Assembly: GCF_030733845.1 (NCBI RefSeq)
Contig: NZ_CP132312.1
Span: forward strand, 262,501 to 326,500
Reading direction: 5' to 3'
Length of the DNA stretch: 64,000 nt
Source of the DNA: Shinella zoogloeoides
Lineage (GTDB): Bacteria > Pseudomonadota > Alphaproteobacteria > Rhizobiales > Rhizobiaceae
Shown here one piece after another: positions 17,626-27,514 of this stretch. Numbering within the stretch: position 1 is the first letter of the stretch; every line of letters begins with the position of its first letter. The notes beneath the pieces are model-generated. The model made no database searches and was not told where the DNA came from. It saw nothing but the letters and a program-made list of their open reading frames with translations. The translations under genes were made by a program, and so were the position numbers.

Positions 17626-18617
17626 GCGGCGAACAGTTGATCCGTCAAATCGGGCGCTCCGGCGTCAGGGCCTCGGCCGTCGGCCTCGGCACCTGGGCGA
17701 TCGGCGGCTGGATGTGGGGCGGCACGGACGAGGCGGAATCGATCGCCGCCATCCAGGCCTCGCTGGAGGCCGGCGTGACGCTTATCGACACGGCCCCTGC
17801 CTATGGTCTAGGACGGTCGGAGGAGATCGTCGGCAGGGCGCTGGCCGGCCGTCGCGACAAGGCGGTGATCGCCACCAAATGCGGTCTCGTCTGGCACACG
17901 CAGAAGGGCAATCATTTCTTCGATCAGGACAGCAAGCCGGTCCACCGCTATCTCGGCCGGGATTCAATCGTCCATGAGGTCGAGGAAAGCCTGCGCCGGC
18001 TCGGCACTGACTATATCGACCTCTACATCACCCATTGGCAGGATCCGACGACGCCCATCGAGGAGAGCGTCGCTGCGCTGGAGGAACTGAAGCGGGCCGG
18101 AAAGATCCGCGCTATCGGCGCCAGCAACGTCAACCGGGCGGAACTGGAGCAATACATCCAAACCGGGTCGCTCGATGTGATCCAGGAGCGGTTCAGCATG
18201 ATCGATCGCGAGATCGAGGCGGACCTGCTGCCGCTCACTGTCCAAAACGGCGTGTCGACGCTCAGCTATTCCTCGCTGGCGCTCGGCCTGCTCTCCGGCA
18301 CGATCGGGCCGGACCGCATCTTCGCGGGGGACGACCAGCGCAAGGACAATCCGCGCTTTTCCGTCGCCAACCGGCAGAAGGCGAAGGACTTTTCCGAGGC
18401 GATCCGGCCGGTCACGGAGCGGCACGGCGCGAGCATCGCCCAGGTCGTCATCGCCTGGACGCTGGCGCAGCCGGGCGTGACCTTTGCCCTTTGCGGTGCG
18501 AGGAACCCGGCGCAGGCGCTGGACAATGCGCGGGCCGGCACGCTCCGGCTCGGGGCGGACGATCTTGCTTCGATAGACACCGCCATCGCGGCGAAACTGG
18601 CCAACATGGACGGATAG
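17622..18617 (+). CDS. Aldo/keto reductase
   Basis: This 331-residue (alpha/beta)8-barrel NADPH oxidoreductase has the catalytic tetrad visible: Asp and Tyr in LIDTAPAYG, Lys in VIATKCG and His in LYITHWQD. The nucleotide-binding region near the C-terminus reads VTFALCGARNPAQ. It overlaps the SorC regulator by ATGA. In this operon it may oxidise or reduce an aldose, ketose or polyol entering or leaving the phosphorylated pathway. The direction and substrate are unknown. Confidence 0.9.
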   Translation: MSGEQLIRQIGRSGVRASAVGLGTWAIGGWMWGGTDEAESIAAIQASLEAGVTLIDTAPAYGLGRSEEIVGRALAGRRDKAVIATKCGLVWHTQKGNHFFDQDSKPVHRYLGRDSIVHEVEESLRRLGTDYIDLYITHWQDPTTPIEESVAALEELKRAGKIRAIGASNVNRAELEQYIQTGSLDVIQERFSMIDREIEADLLPLTVQNGVSTLSYSSLALGLLSGTIGPDRIFAGDDQRKDNPRFSVANRQKAKDFSEAIRPVTERHGASIAQVVIAWTLAQPGVTFALCGARNPAQALDNARAGTLRLGADDLASIDTAIAAKLANMDG

Positions 18618-18629
18618 CAGGCTGTCATC

Positions 18630-20378
18630 ATGAACCGGAACGAGATAGTGGACGGGCTCCGCCAGAGCCCGAAGGTGGACGTGTGCGTCCTCGGCGGCGG
18701 TATCAACGGGCTCAGCGTCTTCCGCGAGCTGGCGCTGCAGGGCGTGAACGTGCTACTGGTCGAGAAGGACGACTACTGCTCGGGCGCGAGCGCGGCCCTC
18801 TCGCGCATGGTCCACGGCGGATTGCGCTACCTCGAAAACGGCGAGTTCAGCCTCGTCAGAGAATCGCTCGTCGAGCGCGACCGGCTGCTTCGCAACGCGC
18901 CCCACTATGTCGCGCCCCTGCCGACCACGGTGCCGATCTTCGACACCTTCTCCGGCCTTGCCAACGGTATCGTGCGGTTCTTCGGCCTCACCCGCCGCCC
19001 GAGCCGGCGCGGCGCCATCGCCATCAAGGCGGGCCTCGGCATCTACGATTTCCTGACGCGCAAGCGTGCGCTGATGCCGAGGCACCAGTTCCGCGGCCGC
19101 AAGGCGACACTCGACAAATGGCCGGCGCTCAATCCGGCGATCCGCAATTCCGCGACCTATTTCGATGCCTGGGTCAGCCATCCCGAACGCATCGGCATCG
19201 AGCTCCTGCGCGATGGCCTCTCGGCGGGGCCGAATGCCCGGGCTTTGAACTATGCGACCGTCGAACAGGCCGGTGCCGGTCTCTTCCGGCTGCGGGACGG
19301 CGTTTCCGGGGACGTGCTTTCCATCCAGCCCCGTCTGGTGATCAACGCAACGGGCGGCTGGATCGACATTGCGAACGGCTTCCTGTTCCCGCAGGAGGCT
19401 CTGCCGGCGCCGCTGATGGGCGGCACGAAGGGCTCACACCTCATCGTCGACAATCCGGTCCTGCGCGACATGCTCGACGGGCACATGATCTACTACGAGA
19501 ACGAGGACGGGCGCATCTGCATCCTGTTTCCCTATCTCGGCAAGGTGCTGGTCGGCTCGACGGATATCCGTGTCGACGATCCCGGCACGGTGCGCTGCGA
19601 GGCGGAGGAGCGTGACTACATCCTGCAATCGCTCGCCTTCGTGCTGCCGGGCGTACACGTTCGTCCGGAGGAGGTGATCTTCCAGTTCGCCGGCGTGCGC
19701 CCGCTTCCAGCGAGCAAGGACAGCTTCACGGGCCGCATCCCGCGCGATCATTTCTGCACCATGCTCGAAGGGCAGGACGGCGGGCCGCCGGTGCTCTGCA
19801 TGATCGGCGGCAAATGGACGACCTTCCGCTCGTTCGGCGAACTGGCCGCCGACATGACGCTGGAGCGCCTCGGGCTGTCGCGCCGGGTGGATACGGCGGA
19901 CCGTCCGTTCGGGGGCGGCCGGGCCTTCCCGGCAGACCGCGACGGCTGGGTTGCCGCGCTGGCCGCATCGACCGGTCTCACCTGCGCAAGATTGGCGGCG
20001 CTTTTCGAACGCTACGGTACGGATGCCGAGGAAGTCGCCCGCTTCATCGCGGCCGGCGCGGAGCAGTCCCTGCCCCATGCCGGCTACAGTGCGCGGGAAA
20101 TCCTGTATCTCCTGCGCACGGAGGCGGTGGAGCATCTGGATGACCTGCTGCTGCGCCGCACGACGCTCGCCATCGCCGGCGACCTTTCCCTCGCCATGGC
20201 CGAGGCCGTCCTCGACCTGCTTGCCGCCGAAAAGGCTTGGGGCACCTCGCGCCGGGCCGAGGAGCGCACCCGTTTTCTGACCCTCCTGCATGAACGCCAC
20301 GGCGTTTCGCAGGAAACCCTTTCCGCAAGGAACGAACAAAGGAGTGAACTATGCGAGACAACCGCAAGGTCCGGATGA
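18630..20378 (+). CDS. GlpD/EryB-like FAD-dependent polyol-phosphate dehydrogenase
   Basis: This 582-residue protein belongs to the glycerol-3-phosphate dehydrogenase family. It has an FAD-binding VCVLGGGINGLSVFREL (about 17-33), the GlpD signature SRMVHGGLRYLENGEFSLV (about 57-75) and a C-terminal GlpD domain. Relatives act on glycerol 3-phosphate or, as EryB, on erythritol 4-phosphate at the membrane and pass electrons to quinone. The neighbouring FGGY kinase and aldolase favour a polyol-phosphate other than glycerol 3-phosphate, which is an inference. Its end overlaps the aldolase start by 28 bases. Confidence 0.88.
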   Translation: MNRNEIVDGLRQSPKVDVCVLGGGINGLSVFRELALQGVNVLLVEKDDYCSGASAALSRMVHGGLRYLENGEFSLVRESLVERDRLLRNAPHYVAPLPTTVPIFDTFSGLANGIVRFFGLTRRPSRRGAIAIKAGLGIYDFLTRKRALMPRHQFRGRKATLDKWPALNPAIRNSATYFDAWVSHPERIGIELLRDGLSAGPNARALNYATVEQAGAGLFRLRDGVSGDVLSIQPRLVINATGGWIDIANGFLFPQEALPAPLMGGTKGSHLIVDNPVLRDMLDGHMIYYENEDGRICILFPYLGKVLVGSTDIRVDDPGTVRCEAEERDYILQSLAFVLPGVHVRPEEVIFQFAGVRPLPASKDSFTGRIPRDHFCTMLEGQDGGPPVLCMIGGKWTTFRSFGELAADMTLERLGLSRRVDTADRPFGGGRAFPADRDGWVAALAASTGLTCARLAALFERYGTDAEEVARFIAAGAEQSLPHAGYSAREILYLLRTEAVEHLDDLLLRRTTLAIAGDLSLAMAEAVLDLLAAEKAWGTSRRAEERTRFLTLLHERHGVSQETLSARNEQRSELCETTARSG

Positions 20379-21188
20379 ACCGGCTGTTCGGCAACGGCCG
20401 TTGCCTGGACGTCGCGATCGATCACGGCGTGTGCAACGAGCCGTCCTTCCTCGACGGGCTGGAGGACATGCCCGCCGTCGTGAGGGCGCTGGTCGATGCG
20501 AGGCCCGATGCGATCCAGATGAACTACGGCCAGGCCGACCTCCTGCAGGATATCCCCGGCAAGGACAAGCCGGCGCTCGTCATGCGCATCGACATGGGCA
20601 ATCCCTACAACCGCATCCGCCATCGCGACATGTGGGCCGTGCTGCAGAACGAGGCCGAGCCGCTGGTCGGCGCCTTGCAGATGGATGCGGCCTGCGTGGT
20701 GGTCAATCTCTTCATGCTGCCGGACGAGCCCGATCTCTTCCGCCAATGCGTGCAGAACATCGCGCGCGTCAGGGCCGATTGCGAGAAATACGGCATGCCG
20801 CTGATGATCGAGCCGCATGCAGCCCGTCACGGAGCGCGGCGGCTACATGGTGGATGGCGATGCCGACAAGATCGTCACCCTGACGCGGCTCGCCCGCGAA
20901 ATGGGCGCCGACATCGTCAAGGCCGATCCGACGACCAATGCGGAAGATTTCCACCGCGTCGTCGAGGCGGCGCGCTGCCCGATCCTCGTGCGGGGCGGCG
21001 GCAAGGAGGACCTTCGCGCCGTCTTCGACAAATCCGCCGCCTTGATGCGGCAGGGCGCAATGGGCATGGTCTACGGGCGCAACATCTACCAGCATGCCAA
21101 TCCGGGCGCCGTCGTGCGCGGGCTGATGGCGATCATCCACAAGGATGCGGGCGGCGAAGAGGCCTTCGCGGTCTATCAGCAGGGCTGA
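20351..21188 (+). pseudogene. Class I (DhnA/LsrF-type) aldolase, broken by a frameshift
   Basis: The first frame begins at 20351 after GGAG and encodes an aldolase N-terminal part through CLDVAIDHGV and MPLMIEPHA, up to about 20816. The rest of the enzyme follows in another frame from 20817 (MQPVTERGGYMVDGDADK), with the Schiff-base Lys region ADIVKADPTTN and phosphate-binding VRGGGK, ending at 21188. Only one base separates codon CCG (20813-20815) from ATG, where about six would keep frame. A 5-base deletion best explains this. Restored length would be about 280 residues, normal for the family. It may be a real null mutation, or the ATG at 20817 might start a second polypeptide; no ribosome-binding site supports the latter. 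Confidence 0.85.
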
Positions 21189-21218
21189 TGTCGGGCCGAA
21201 CCTTGGGAGGGGTTCAGA

Positions 21219-22748
21219 ATGGGAAAGTATCTGTTGGGGCTCGACGCCGGCAACACCGTCATCAAGGCGGTGATCTTCGACTGCGCGGGCCGCGAGGTGG
21301 CCTATGCGGGGGAGGAGGGGCACAGCCGCATGCCGTGCCCCGGCTATGTCGAGCGCGACCTGAATGAACTCTGGGCCAATGCCCGGCGCGTCATCCGCAC
21401 CTGCCTCGACAAGGCGGGGATCGCGGCCGGCGACATCGCCGCCATCGGCTGCGCCGGGCACGGCAACGGGCTCTATGCGCTCGATCGGGATGGCGAACCG
21501 CTCATCGGCATCCAGTCGCTCGACACGCGGGCGACGGGCCTCGTCGAGGAATGGGCGTCGGCCGGCGTCGGCGAGCGGACGTATCCCATCGCCCGCCAGC
21601 GTCCCTGGCCGTCCCAGACGCCGACCCTGCTTGCCTGGTTGAAGCGCCACCGGCCGGAGGTGTTCAAGCGGATCGGCACGGTGTTCTTCTCCAAGGACTT
21701 CGTCGTGAACCGGCTGACCGGTGAGCGCGTCAGCGAGGTGTCGGACATGTCGGGCGCAGGCCTCATCGATCTTGCCGGGCGCCGCTACGACGGACAGCTG
21801 ATGGAGGCCTATGGCCTTGGCGACTGCATGGACCTCCTGCCGACGCTCATCGAAAGCGCCGACATCGCCGGGCGGGTGACGCAGGAGGTGGCGCGGGAAA
21901 CCGGGCTTGCCGCCGGGACGCCCGTCGTCGGCGGGCTGTTCGACGTCGTCGCCTCGGCGCTCGGCTCGGGCGTCTCGCGCACGGGCAGCGCTTCGATCAT
22001 CGCGGGCACCTGGAGCATCAACCAAGTCATCATGGACGGCCCCACCCTTGACGGCCCGGTCTTCATGTCCTCTACTTTCGACCGCAGCCGCTACATGGCG
22101 ATGGAAAACAGCGCCACCTCCGCGGCCAATCTCGAATGGCTGGTGCGGGAGTTCTTCGAGGGCGATCATCAGGGCGATATCTCGCCGTTCGACGCGTGCT
22201 GCGCGCTGGCGGCGGCCATCGAGCCCGCGGCGGACGACCCGCTCTACCATCCCTATCTCTACGGCGCGCAGCAGGACGGCCACGCTCGGGCCGGCTTCTA
22301 CGGCATCGCTGGCTGGCACACCAGAGGCCATCTGGTCCGTGCCCTACTCGAGGGCGTCGCGTTCGGCCACCGCCAGCATGTCGAGACGATCCGCAAGGCC
22401 GGCGCGACGTTCGAGGAGGCGGTCCTTTCCGGCGGCGGCTCGCGCAGCAGGCTCTGGCCGCAGATCTTCGCCGATGTGCTGGGCGTTCCCGTCTCCGTCG
22501 CCGCCTCGCGGGAAACCGGCGCGCTCGGCGCGGCCATCGCGGCGGGAACCGGCGTGGGCCTCTTTGCCGATTTCACGCAAGGGGCCGATGCCATGGTGCA
22601 GGTCGAGCGGCACTACAAGCCGAACGGCGCGCTTGCCGCCCATTACGACCGGCGCTACGCCCTCTACAACGACATTGCCGAGGCCATGGCGCCGCTCTGG
22701 CGGCGGCTGTCGGCATCGCAAACCATGGCAACGGGAGTTGCGGCGTGA
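21219..22748 (+). CDS. FGGY-family carbohydrate kinase (L-xylulokinase/erythritol kinase-like)
   Basis: This 509-residue two-domain sugar kinase has the N-terminal phosphate loop [18 protein letters not shown] and the central [19 protein letters not shown]. The C-terminal adenosine motif is [19 protein letters not shown] (about 405-423). The closest resemblance I recognise is to LyxK and EryA-type kinases. The start at 21219 follows GGGAGG. In this operon it would phosphorylate the imported sugar or polyol before oxidation by the GlpD-like enzyme. The substrate cannot be fixed from sequence alone. Confidence 0.92.
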   Translation: MGKYLLGLDAGNTVIKAVIFDCAGREVAYAGEEGHSRMPCPGYVERDLNELWANARRVIRTCLDKAGIAAGDIAAIGCAGHGNGLYALDRDGEPLIGIQSLDTRATGLVEEWASAGVGERTYPIARQRPWPSQTPTLLAWLKRHRPEVFKRIGTVFFSKDFVVNRLTGERVSEVSDMSGAGLIDLAGRRYDGQLMEAYGLGDCMDLLPTLIESADIAGRVTQEVARETGLAAGTPVVGGLFDVVASALGSGVSRTGSASIIAGTWSINQVIMDGPTLDGPVFMSSTFDRSRYMAMENSATSAANLEWLVREFFEGDHQGDISPFDACCALAAAIEPAADDPLYHPYLYGAQQDGHARAGFYGIAGWHTRGHLVRALLEGVAFGHRQHVETIRKAGATFEEAVLSGGGSRSRLWPQIFADVLGVPVSVAASRETGALGAAIAAGTGVGLFADFTQGADAMVQVERHYKPNGALAAHYDRRYALYNDIAEAMAPLWRRLSASQTMATGVAA

Positions 22749-24370
22749 ACATGCATGTCAACGAGACGCCGGTGGACGAGGGCACCTACGATTTCATCGT
22801 CGTCGGTGCCGGCTCGGCCGGCTGCGTCCTGGCCAACCGGCTGTCGGCCGATCCGAGGAGCCGGGTGCTTCTCATCGAAGCGGGCGGCTCGGACCGCTAT
22901 CACTGGGTCCATGTGCCGATCGGCTATCTCTACTGCATGGGCAATCCACGCACCGACTGGATGATGAAGACGGCGGCGGAAGCCGGCCTCAACGGCCGCG
23001 CGCTCAACTATCCCCGGGGAAAGCTGCTCGGCGGCTGCTCCTCGATCAACGGCATGATCTACATGCGCGGCCAGGCGGCCGACTATGACGGCTGGCGGCA
23101 GGCAGGCAATGCCGGCTGGGGCTGGGACGACGTGCTGCCCTATTTCCTGAAATCGGAAGACAACTATCGCGGCCGGTCCGCCATGCACGGCGCGGGCGGC
23201 GAATGGCGCGTGGAGCGCCAGCGCCTCTCCTGGCCGATCCTCGACGCCTTCCGCGATGCGGCGGAGGAGCTTGGCGTTCCGAAGACCGACGACTTCAACG
23301 ACGGGGACAACGAGGGCTCGGGCTATTTCGAGGTCAACCAGCGCGGGGGCCTGCGCTGGAACACGACGAAGGCGTTCCTGCGTCCCGCCATGAAGCGGAA
23401 GAACCTGCGCGTGCTGACCGGTGCCGAGACCGAACGGCTGGAATTCGACGGCAAGGCCGTGACCGGCGTGCGTTTCCGCCTGAACGGCCGCGTCTGCCGT
23501 GCTCGCGCATCCCGGGAAGTCGTGCTGTCGGCCGGGGCGATCAACTCGCCGAAGATACTGGAACTGTCGGGCGTCGGCCGGCCGGACCTGCTGCCCGCCC
23601 TCGGTATTCCGGTTCATCATGCGCTCCCCGGCGTCGGAGAGAACCTTCAGGATCACCTGCAGATCCGCACCGTCTTCCGGATCGAAGGCGCGCGCACGCT
23701 GAACCAGCTCTACCACAATCTTCTCAGCCGCGCCGGCATGGGCCTGCAATATGCGTTCAACCGCTCCGGCCCTCTCTCCATGGCGCCGAGCCAGCTCGGC
23801 ATCTTCGCGAAAAGCGACCCGGCCGTCGCGACGGCCGATCTGGAATACCATGTCCAGCCGCTCAGCACGGACCGGCTCGGCGAGCCGCTGCACCGCTATC
23901 CGGCGGTCACAGTCTCCGTCTGCAACCTTCGGCCGGAAAGCCGCGGCACGGTTCATATGACGGCGCGCGATGCGGCCCTGCCGCCTGAAATCCGGCCGAA
24001 CTACCTTTCGACAGTGGGCGACAGGCTGCTTGCGGCAAAATCCATCCGCCATGCCCGCAGCCTCATGCAGACGAAGGCGATCTCGTGCTTCCGCCCGCAG
24101 GAAGTCCTGCCGGGAACGGACTATGCCAGCGATGAGGAGCTGATCCGCCGTGCCGGCGATATCGCAACGACCATCTTCCACCCGGTCGGCACCTGCAAGA
24201 TGGGCAGCGACCCATTGGCCGTCGTAGATGCGAGGCTGCGCGTGCACGGTCTCGACAGACTTCGCGTGGTCGACGCCTCGATCATGCCGACCATCGTCTC
24301 CGGTAACACCAACTCGCCGGTGATTATGATCGCGGAAAAAGCCGCCGAAGCTATTCTGGGACGCGCCTAG
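22745..24370 (+). CDS. GMC-family FAD-dependent oxidoreductase
   Basis: This is a glucose-methanol-choline oxidoreductase of about 541 residues. It has the N-terminal FAD motif [18 protein letters not shown] and GMC signature 1 ([20 protein letters not shown]), then signature 2 ([15 protein letters not shown]). The C-terminal active-site region contains [12 protein letters not shown] and ends with [18 protein letters not shown] at 22745 was chosen because GGGAG lies about 7 bases upstream and it overlaps the kinase stop (GTGA); ATG at 22751 is the alternative. Members oxidise primary alcohols, including choline and polyols. Here it may oxidise the free substrate of the operon. Confidence 0.92.
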   Translation: MNMHVNETPVDEGTYDFIVVGAGSAGCVLANRLSADPRSRVLLIEAGGSDRYHWVHVPIGYLYCMGNPRTDWMMKTAAEAGLNGRALNYPRGKLLGGCSSINGMIYMRGQAADYDGWRQAGNAGWGWDDVLPYFLKSEDNYRGRSAMHGAGGEWRVERQRLSWPILDAFRDAAEELGVPKTDDFNDGDNEGSGYFEVNQRGGLRWNTTKAFLRPAMKRKNLRVLTGAETERLEFDGKAVTGVRFRLNGRVCRARASREVVLSAGAINSPKILELSGVGRPDLLPALGIPVHHALPGVGENLQDHLQIRTVFRIEGARTLNQLYHNLLSRAGMGLQYAFNRSGPLSMAPSQLGIFAKSDPAVATADLEYHVQPLSTDRLGEPLHRYPAVTVSVCNLRPESRGTVHMTARDAALPPEIRPNYLSTVGDRLLAAKSIRHARSLMQTKAISCFRPQEVLPGTDYASDEELIRRAGDIATTIFHPVGTCKMGSDPLAVVDARLRVHGLDRLRVVDASIMPTIVSGNTNSPVIMIAEKAAEAILGRA

Positions 24371-24597
24371 CGCTTCGCCGATCGGATCGAAAACAGGACA
24401 GATAGAAAGTAATCTTCTGGTTGTATTAGGGTTTTCATTACTCTCTTGTGCTCCACTCGCCTGTACTGAACGATGGTGGCGCCGCCACCCTCGTCGACAG
24501 CAAGACGGATGACACGGGTGCGGCCTTTGGACGGGACAACAGCAAGCGCAAACGGACGGTACGGCGGAACCTGCTTTGCGCCGCGCCGGTGCCCACG

Positions 24598-26601
24598 ATG
24601 AAGCAATCTCCGAAGACGACGCTGCGCCTGATCACGGTTGCCTGGCCGTTCGTCCTGATCGTCATCCTCCAGACGGCGTTCGCCACCTTCAGCCTCCAGG
24701 TCACGTCTTCCCTGCGTGCCTTCGTGACTGGCGAAAGCCTGTGGTCGAAGGGCCAGCACGATGCCCTCTACTATCTCAACCGCTACGCCGAATCCGGCAA
24801 TCGCTCCTTCGTCGACCGCTATCATCGGGCGATGGCGGTGCCGCTGGGCGACCGCGAGGCGCGGCTGGCGCTCGAAGCGAACCCGCCGGATATCGACGCC
24901 GCCTTCGACGGTTTCCTGAAGGGCGGCAATCACCCGGACGACATTCCGAACGTCATTTGGCTGTTCCGCTACTTCCGCTGGCTGCCGGTGATGGAAGCGT
25001 GCATCCGCGACTGGCGCACGGCGGAAGGCGTCCTCATGCAATTGCTGCCGATCGGCGAGGCGATCGACACATCCCGCCATATCAGCGAGAGCGATCGGCG
25101 CGACATCACGCGCCAGCTCGACGAGATCAATGCGCTCGTGACGCCGCTTACCAAGCGCTTCTCCGACCGCCTCGGCGAAGGCACGCGCCAGGTCCAGAGC
25201 GTGCTTTTCATCAGCAACGTGGCGATGGCGCTGTTGTTCGTCGTGCTGACCGTCTGGCGGCTCAACACATTCCTCACGCATCGGCGCCGGATCGAGGCGC
25301 AGCTTTCCTTCAGCGCCAATCACGACGATCTCACGGGCCTGCCCAACCGGCGGCTTTTCGAGGAGAGACTGGCCCGCGCGCTCGATGGCGCCGAGGCGGG
25401 TCATGCCCTGATGTTCATCGACCTCGACCAGTTCAAGGCGGTGAACGACAATGGCGGCCATGCGGCGGGTGACGAACTCCTACGGCGCGTGTCGCGCGAC
25501 CTCGGCAATGCGATCCGCGGCACGGACCTCCTCGCCCGCCTCGGCGGTGACGAGTTCGGCATCGTGCTGCCGAAATGCTCGCCGGAGGATGCGCTGCGTA
25601 TCGCGCTTCGCCTGCGCGAGATTACCGAGGCGATCGATTTCGTCTGGAACGGGCACCGTTATTCCATCAGCGCCAGCATCGGCATGGTGCATCTCGGGGG
25701 TACGAGCTACACGTTGCAGGAAGCGCTGCGCGCTGCCGACATCGCCTGCTACATGGCCAAGGAGAAAGGGCGAAACCGCGTGCACGTCTACGAGACGAAC
25801 GATGCGGCGCAGACCCAGTTCACCGTCAACCTCAATTGGGTGCAGCGCCTGCACCGCGCGCTGGAGGACGACCGTTTCCAGCTCTTTTCGCAATCGATTG
25901 CCGCCGTCGGCGGAAACGGCGAGGCGCAGGAGCATTGCGAGATCCTGCTGCGGCTCGAGGAAGACGGCAAGCTGCTTGCCCCCGGCGCCTTCATCCCTGC
26001 GGCTGAGCGCTTCGGCCTCATGCCCGCCATCGACCGGTGGGTCGTGCGCCATTCGCTCGATGCCATCGGCCGGCACGGCGCTGCCGCCGGCACCTATTCG
26101 ATCAATCTCAGCGGCTTGACGCTGAAGGACGACACCTTCATGCCGTTCCTGCGCGAGGCGCTGCGCCGCAGCCGCGTGCCGGCCGATGTGCTCTGCTTCG
26201 AGATCACGGAAACCAGCGCCATCGAGAATCTCGACGAGGCCATAGCCTTCATGAATGCGATGCGTGCCATGGGCTGCCGCTTCGCCCTCGACGATTTCGG
26301 TGTCGGCATGTCGTCGCTGACCTACCTCAAGCGTCTGCCGGTCGACTATGTGAAGATCGACGGAAGTTTCGTGCGCGACATGCTGACGGACAAGGCGGAC
26401 TGGACGACGGTCGAGATGATCAACCAGATCTCGCATCTCGCCGGGCGCAGGACGATTGCGGAATTCGTTGAAAACAAAGAGATTCTCGCGGCGCTTGAGA
26501 AAATCGGCGTGGACTATGCGCAAGGCTATGCCATTGCGCGCCCTGTGCCCTTCCGCCCGGAAGCATCCGCGCCGGCGCTGCGCCATGCGGACGTGGCTTA
26601 G
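24598..26601 (+). CDS. Membrane GGDEF-EAL protein (diguanylate cyclase/phosphodiesterase)
   Basis: This 667-residue protein has two N-terminal hydrophobic segments (about 9-30 and 202-222) flanking a periplasmic loop. The GGDEF domain (about 230-400) has an intact RLGGDEFG and the inhibitory RxxD site (RGTD) five residues before it. The EAL domain (about 415-660) reads EILLRL instead of EALLR. It keeps the other metal and catalytic motifs: INLSG, FEITE, DDFG, VKIDGSFV, EFVENKE and YAQGY. Both synthesis and breakdown of cyclic-di-GMP are possible. ATG at 24598 puts the first membrane segment near the N-terminus; an upstream GTG at 24448 is less likely. The 227 bases before it hold no recognised gene. 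Confidence 0.9.
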   Translation: MKQSPKTTLRLITVAWPFVLIVILQTAFATFSLQVTSSLRAFVTGESLWSKGQHDALYYLNRYAESGNRSFVDRYHRAMAVPLGDREARLALEANPPDIDAAFDGFLKGGNHPDDIPNVIWLFRYFRWLPVMEACIRDWRTAEGVLMQLLPIGEAIDTSRHISESDRRDITRQLDEINALVTPLTKRFSDRLGEGTRQVQSVLFISNVAMALLFVVLTVWRLNTFLTHRRRIEAQLSFSANHDDLTGLPNRRLFEERLARALDGAEAGHALMFIDLDQFKAVNDNGGHAAGDELLRRVSRDLGNAIRGTDLLARLGGDEFGIVLPKCSPEDALRIALRLREITEAIDFVWNGHRYSISASIGMVHLGGTSYTLQEALRAADIACYMAKEKGRNRVHVYETNDAAQTQFTVNLNWVQRLHRALEDDRFQLFSQSIAAVGGNGEAQEHCEILLRLEEDGKLLAPGAFIPAAERFGLMPAIDRWVVRHSLDAIGRHGAAAGTYSINLSGLTLKDDTFMPFLREALRRSRVPADVLCFEITETSAIENLDEAIAFMNAMRAMGCRFALDDFGVGMSSLTYLKRLPVDYVKIDGSFVRDMLTDKADWTTVEMINQISHLAGRRTIAEFVENKEILAALEKIGVDYAQGYAIARPVPFRPEASAPALRHADVA

Positions 26602-26605
26602 ATGA

Positions 26606-27268
26606 TCAGGCCATTTCGGAGGCCCGCTCCAATGCCTTCAGCATGGTCCGCTCCGCGAGGTTGAGATAGGTCTCCATCTGCGCTGCCGCCTCGTGGGGCT
26701 TGTTCTGTTCCAGCAGGCTGACGATGGCGTCGTTCATGTCGACGAAGGGCGCGTGCAGGTGCTCCGGATCGTTCAGCAGCCCGAAGCAGAGGCGCAGTTC
26801 CGCCGAGATCCGCTCGTAGAATTCGTTGAGCCGCACGCTGTCGGAAAGGTCGATGATGGCGGTGTGGAAGATCATGTTGGCGCTGCCGACTGCGAGCCAG
26901 TTGCCCTGTTCGCGCTGCCGGCGCGCGGTGTCCACCGCCTCGCGCATCACCCTTATGGCGGGGTGCTGCTGCCAGGCCTGGCGGAGCGCGCCGCATTCCA
27001 GCATGCGGCGCACCCGGTAGATGTCGATGATCGAGGCCATGGTGGGCACGGCGACGAAGACGCCGCGATTGGCCTCGTGGCGCAGCAGCCCGTCCTTGGT
27101 GAGCAGGCGGAAGGCTTCGCGCAGCGAGTTGCGGGAGACCTCGAAACGATCGCTGAAGGCGGCTTCCGAGAGGCGCTGGCCGGGGGCGAGCTCGCCCGAG
27201 ATCAGCAACGTGCGGATGCGTCGCGCCAATCGGTCTGCAAGCGGCAGGCCATCTCCATCATCCGTCAT
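26606..27268 (-). CDS. GntR-family (FadR/FCD) transcriptional regulator
   Basis: This 220-residue regulator has an N-terminal winged helix (LSEAAFSDRFEVSRNSLREA) and an all-helical FCD ligand domain from about residue 80. The FCD domain has the acidic/His positions expected for metal-assisted carboxylate binding (ANMIFHTAI; HAPFVDMNDAIV). It is divergent from the 5-oxoproline operon and probably controls it. A FadR-type palindrome in the intergenic region is the likely operator. It converges with the GGDEF-EAL gene, 4 bases away. Confidence 0.9.
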   Translation of the reverse strand: MTDDGDGLPLADRLARRIRTLLISGELAPGQRLSEAAFSDRFEVSRNSLREAFRLLTKDGLLRHEANRGVFVAVPTMASIIDIYRVRRMLECGALRQAWQQHPAIRVMREAVDTARRQREQGNWLAVGSANMIFHTAIIDLSDSVRLNEFYERISAELRLCFGLLNDPEHLHAPFVDMNDAIVSLLEQNKPHEAAAQMETYLNLAERTMLKALERASEMA

Positions 27269-27421
27269 TCCGTCCTCCTCGATCCCGGCGCAAATTGCCG
27301 GGACATGCCCGCATTCTTCGCTGCCCTTAGCACGAATGCGGGGACAATGGAGGTTAAATTTGCGGCCAATCGCGGCCTATGTGGTTGGTAAAAAGGCAGA
27401 AATAAGGAACGATACCGAAAT

Positions 27422-27434
27422 ATTGTTGAACAAT
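27422..27434. promoter_or_regulatory. FadR-type operator and adjoining promoter for the 5-oxoproline operon
   Basis: ATTGTT-G-AACAAT is a perfect palindrome of the TTGT-N3-ACAA type bound by GntR/FCD regulators. A consensus -35, TTGACA, begins immediately downstream at 27436-27441; a weak CATCAT sits near the -10 position. Binding there would affect transcription towards 27515. Confidence 0.55.
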
Positions 27435-27514
27435 GTTGACATTTTTGTGTAGCAGGGCATCATTCCGTCATGCAGTACCCGCGAGGGGCGGGTGCATGAG
27501 AGCGGAGAAATCTC

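Noticed and set aside
20817..21188. C-terminal half of the aldolase as a separate functional gene
   Set aside because: No ribosome-binding site precedes 20817 and the sequence continues the upstream half exactly, so a frameshifted single gene is the simpler reading.
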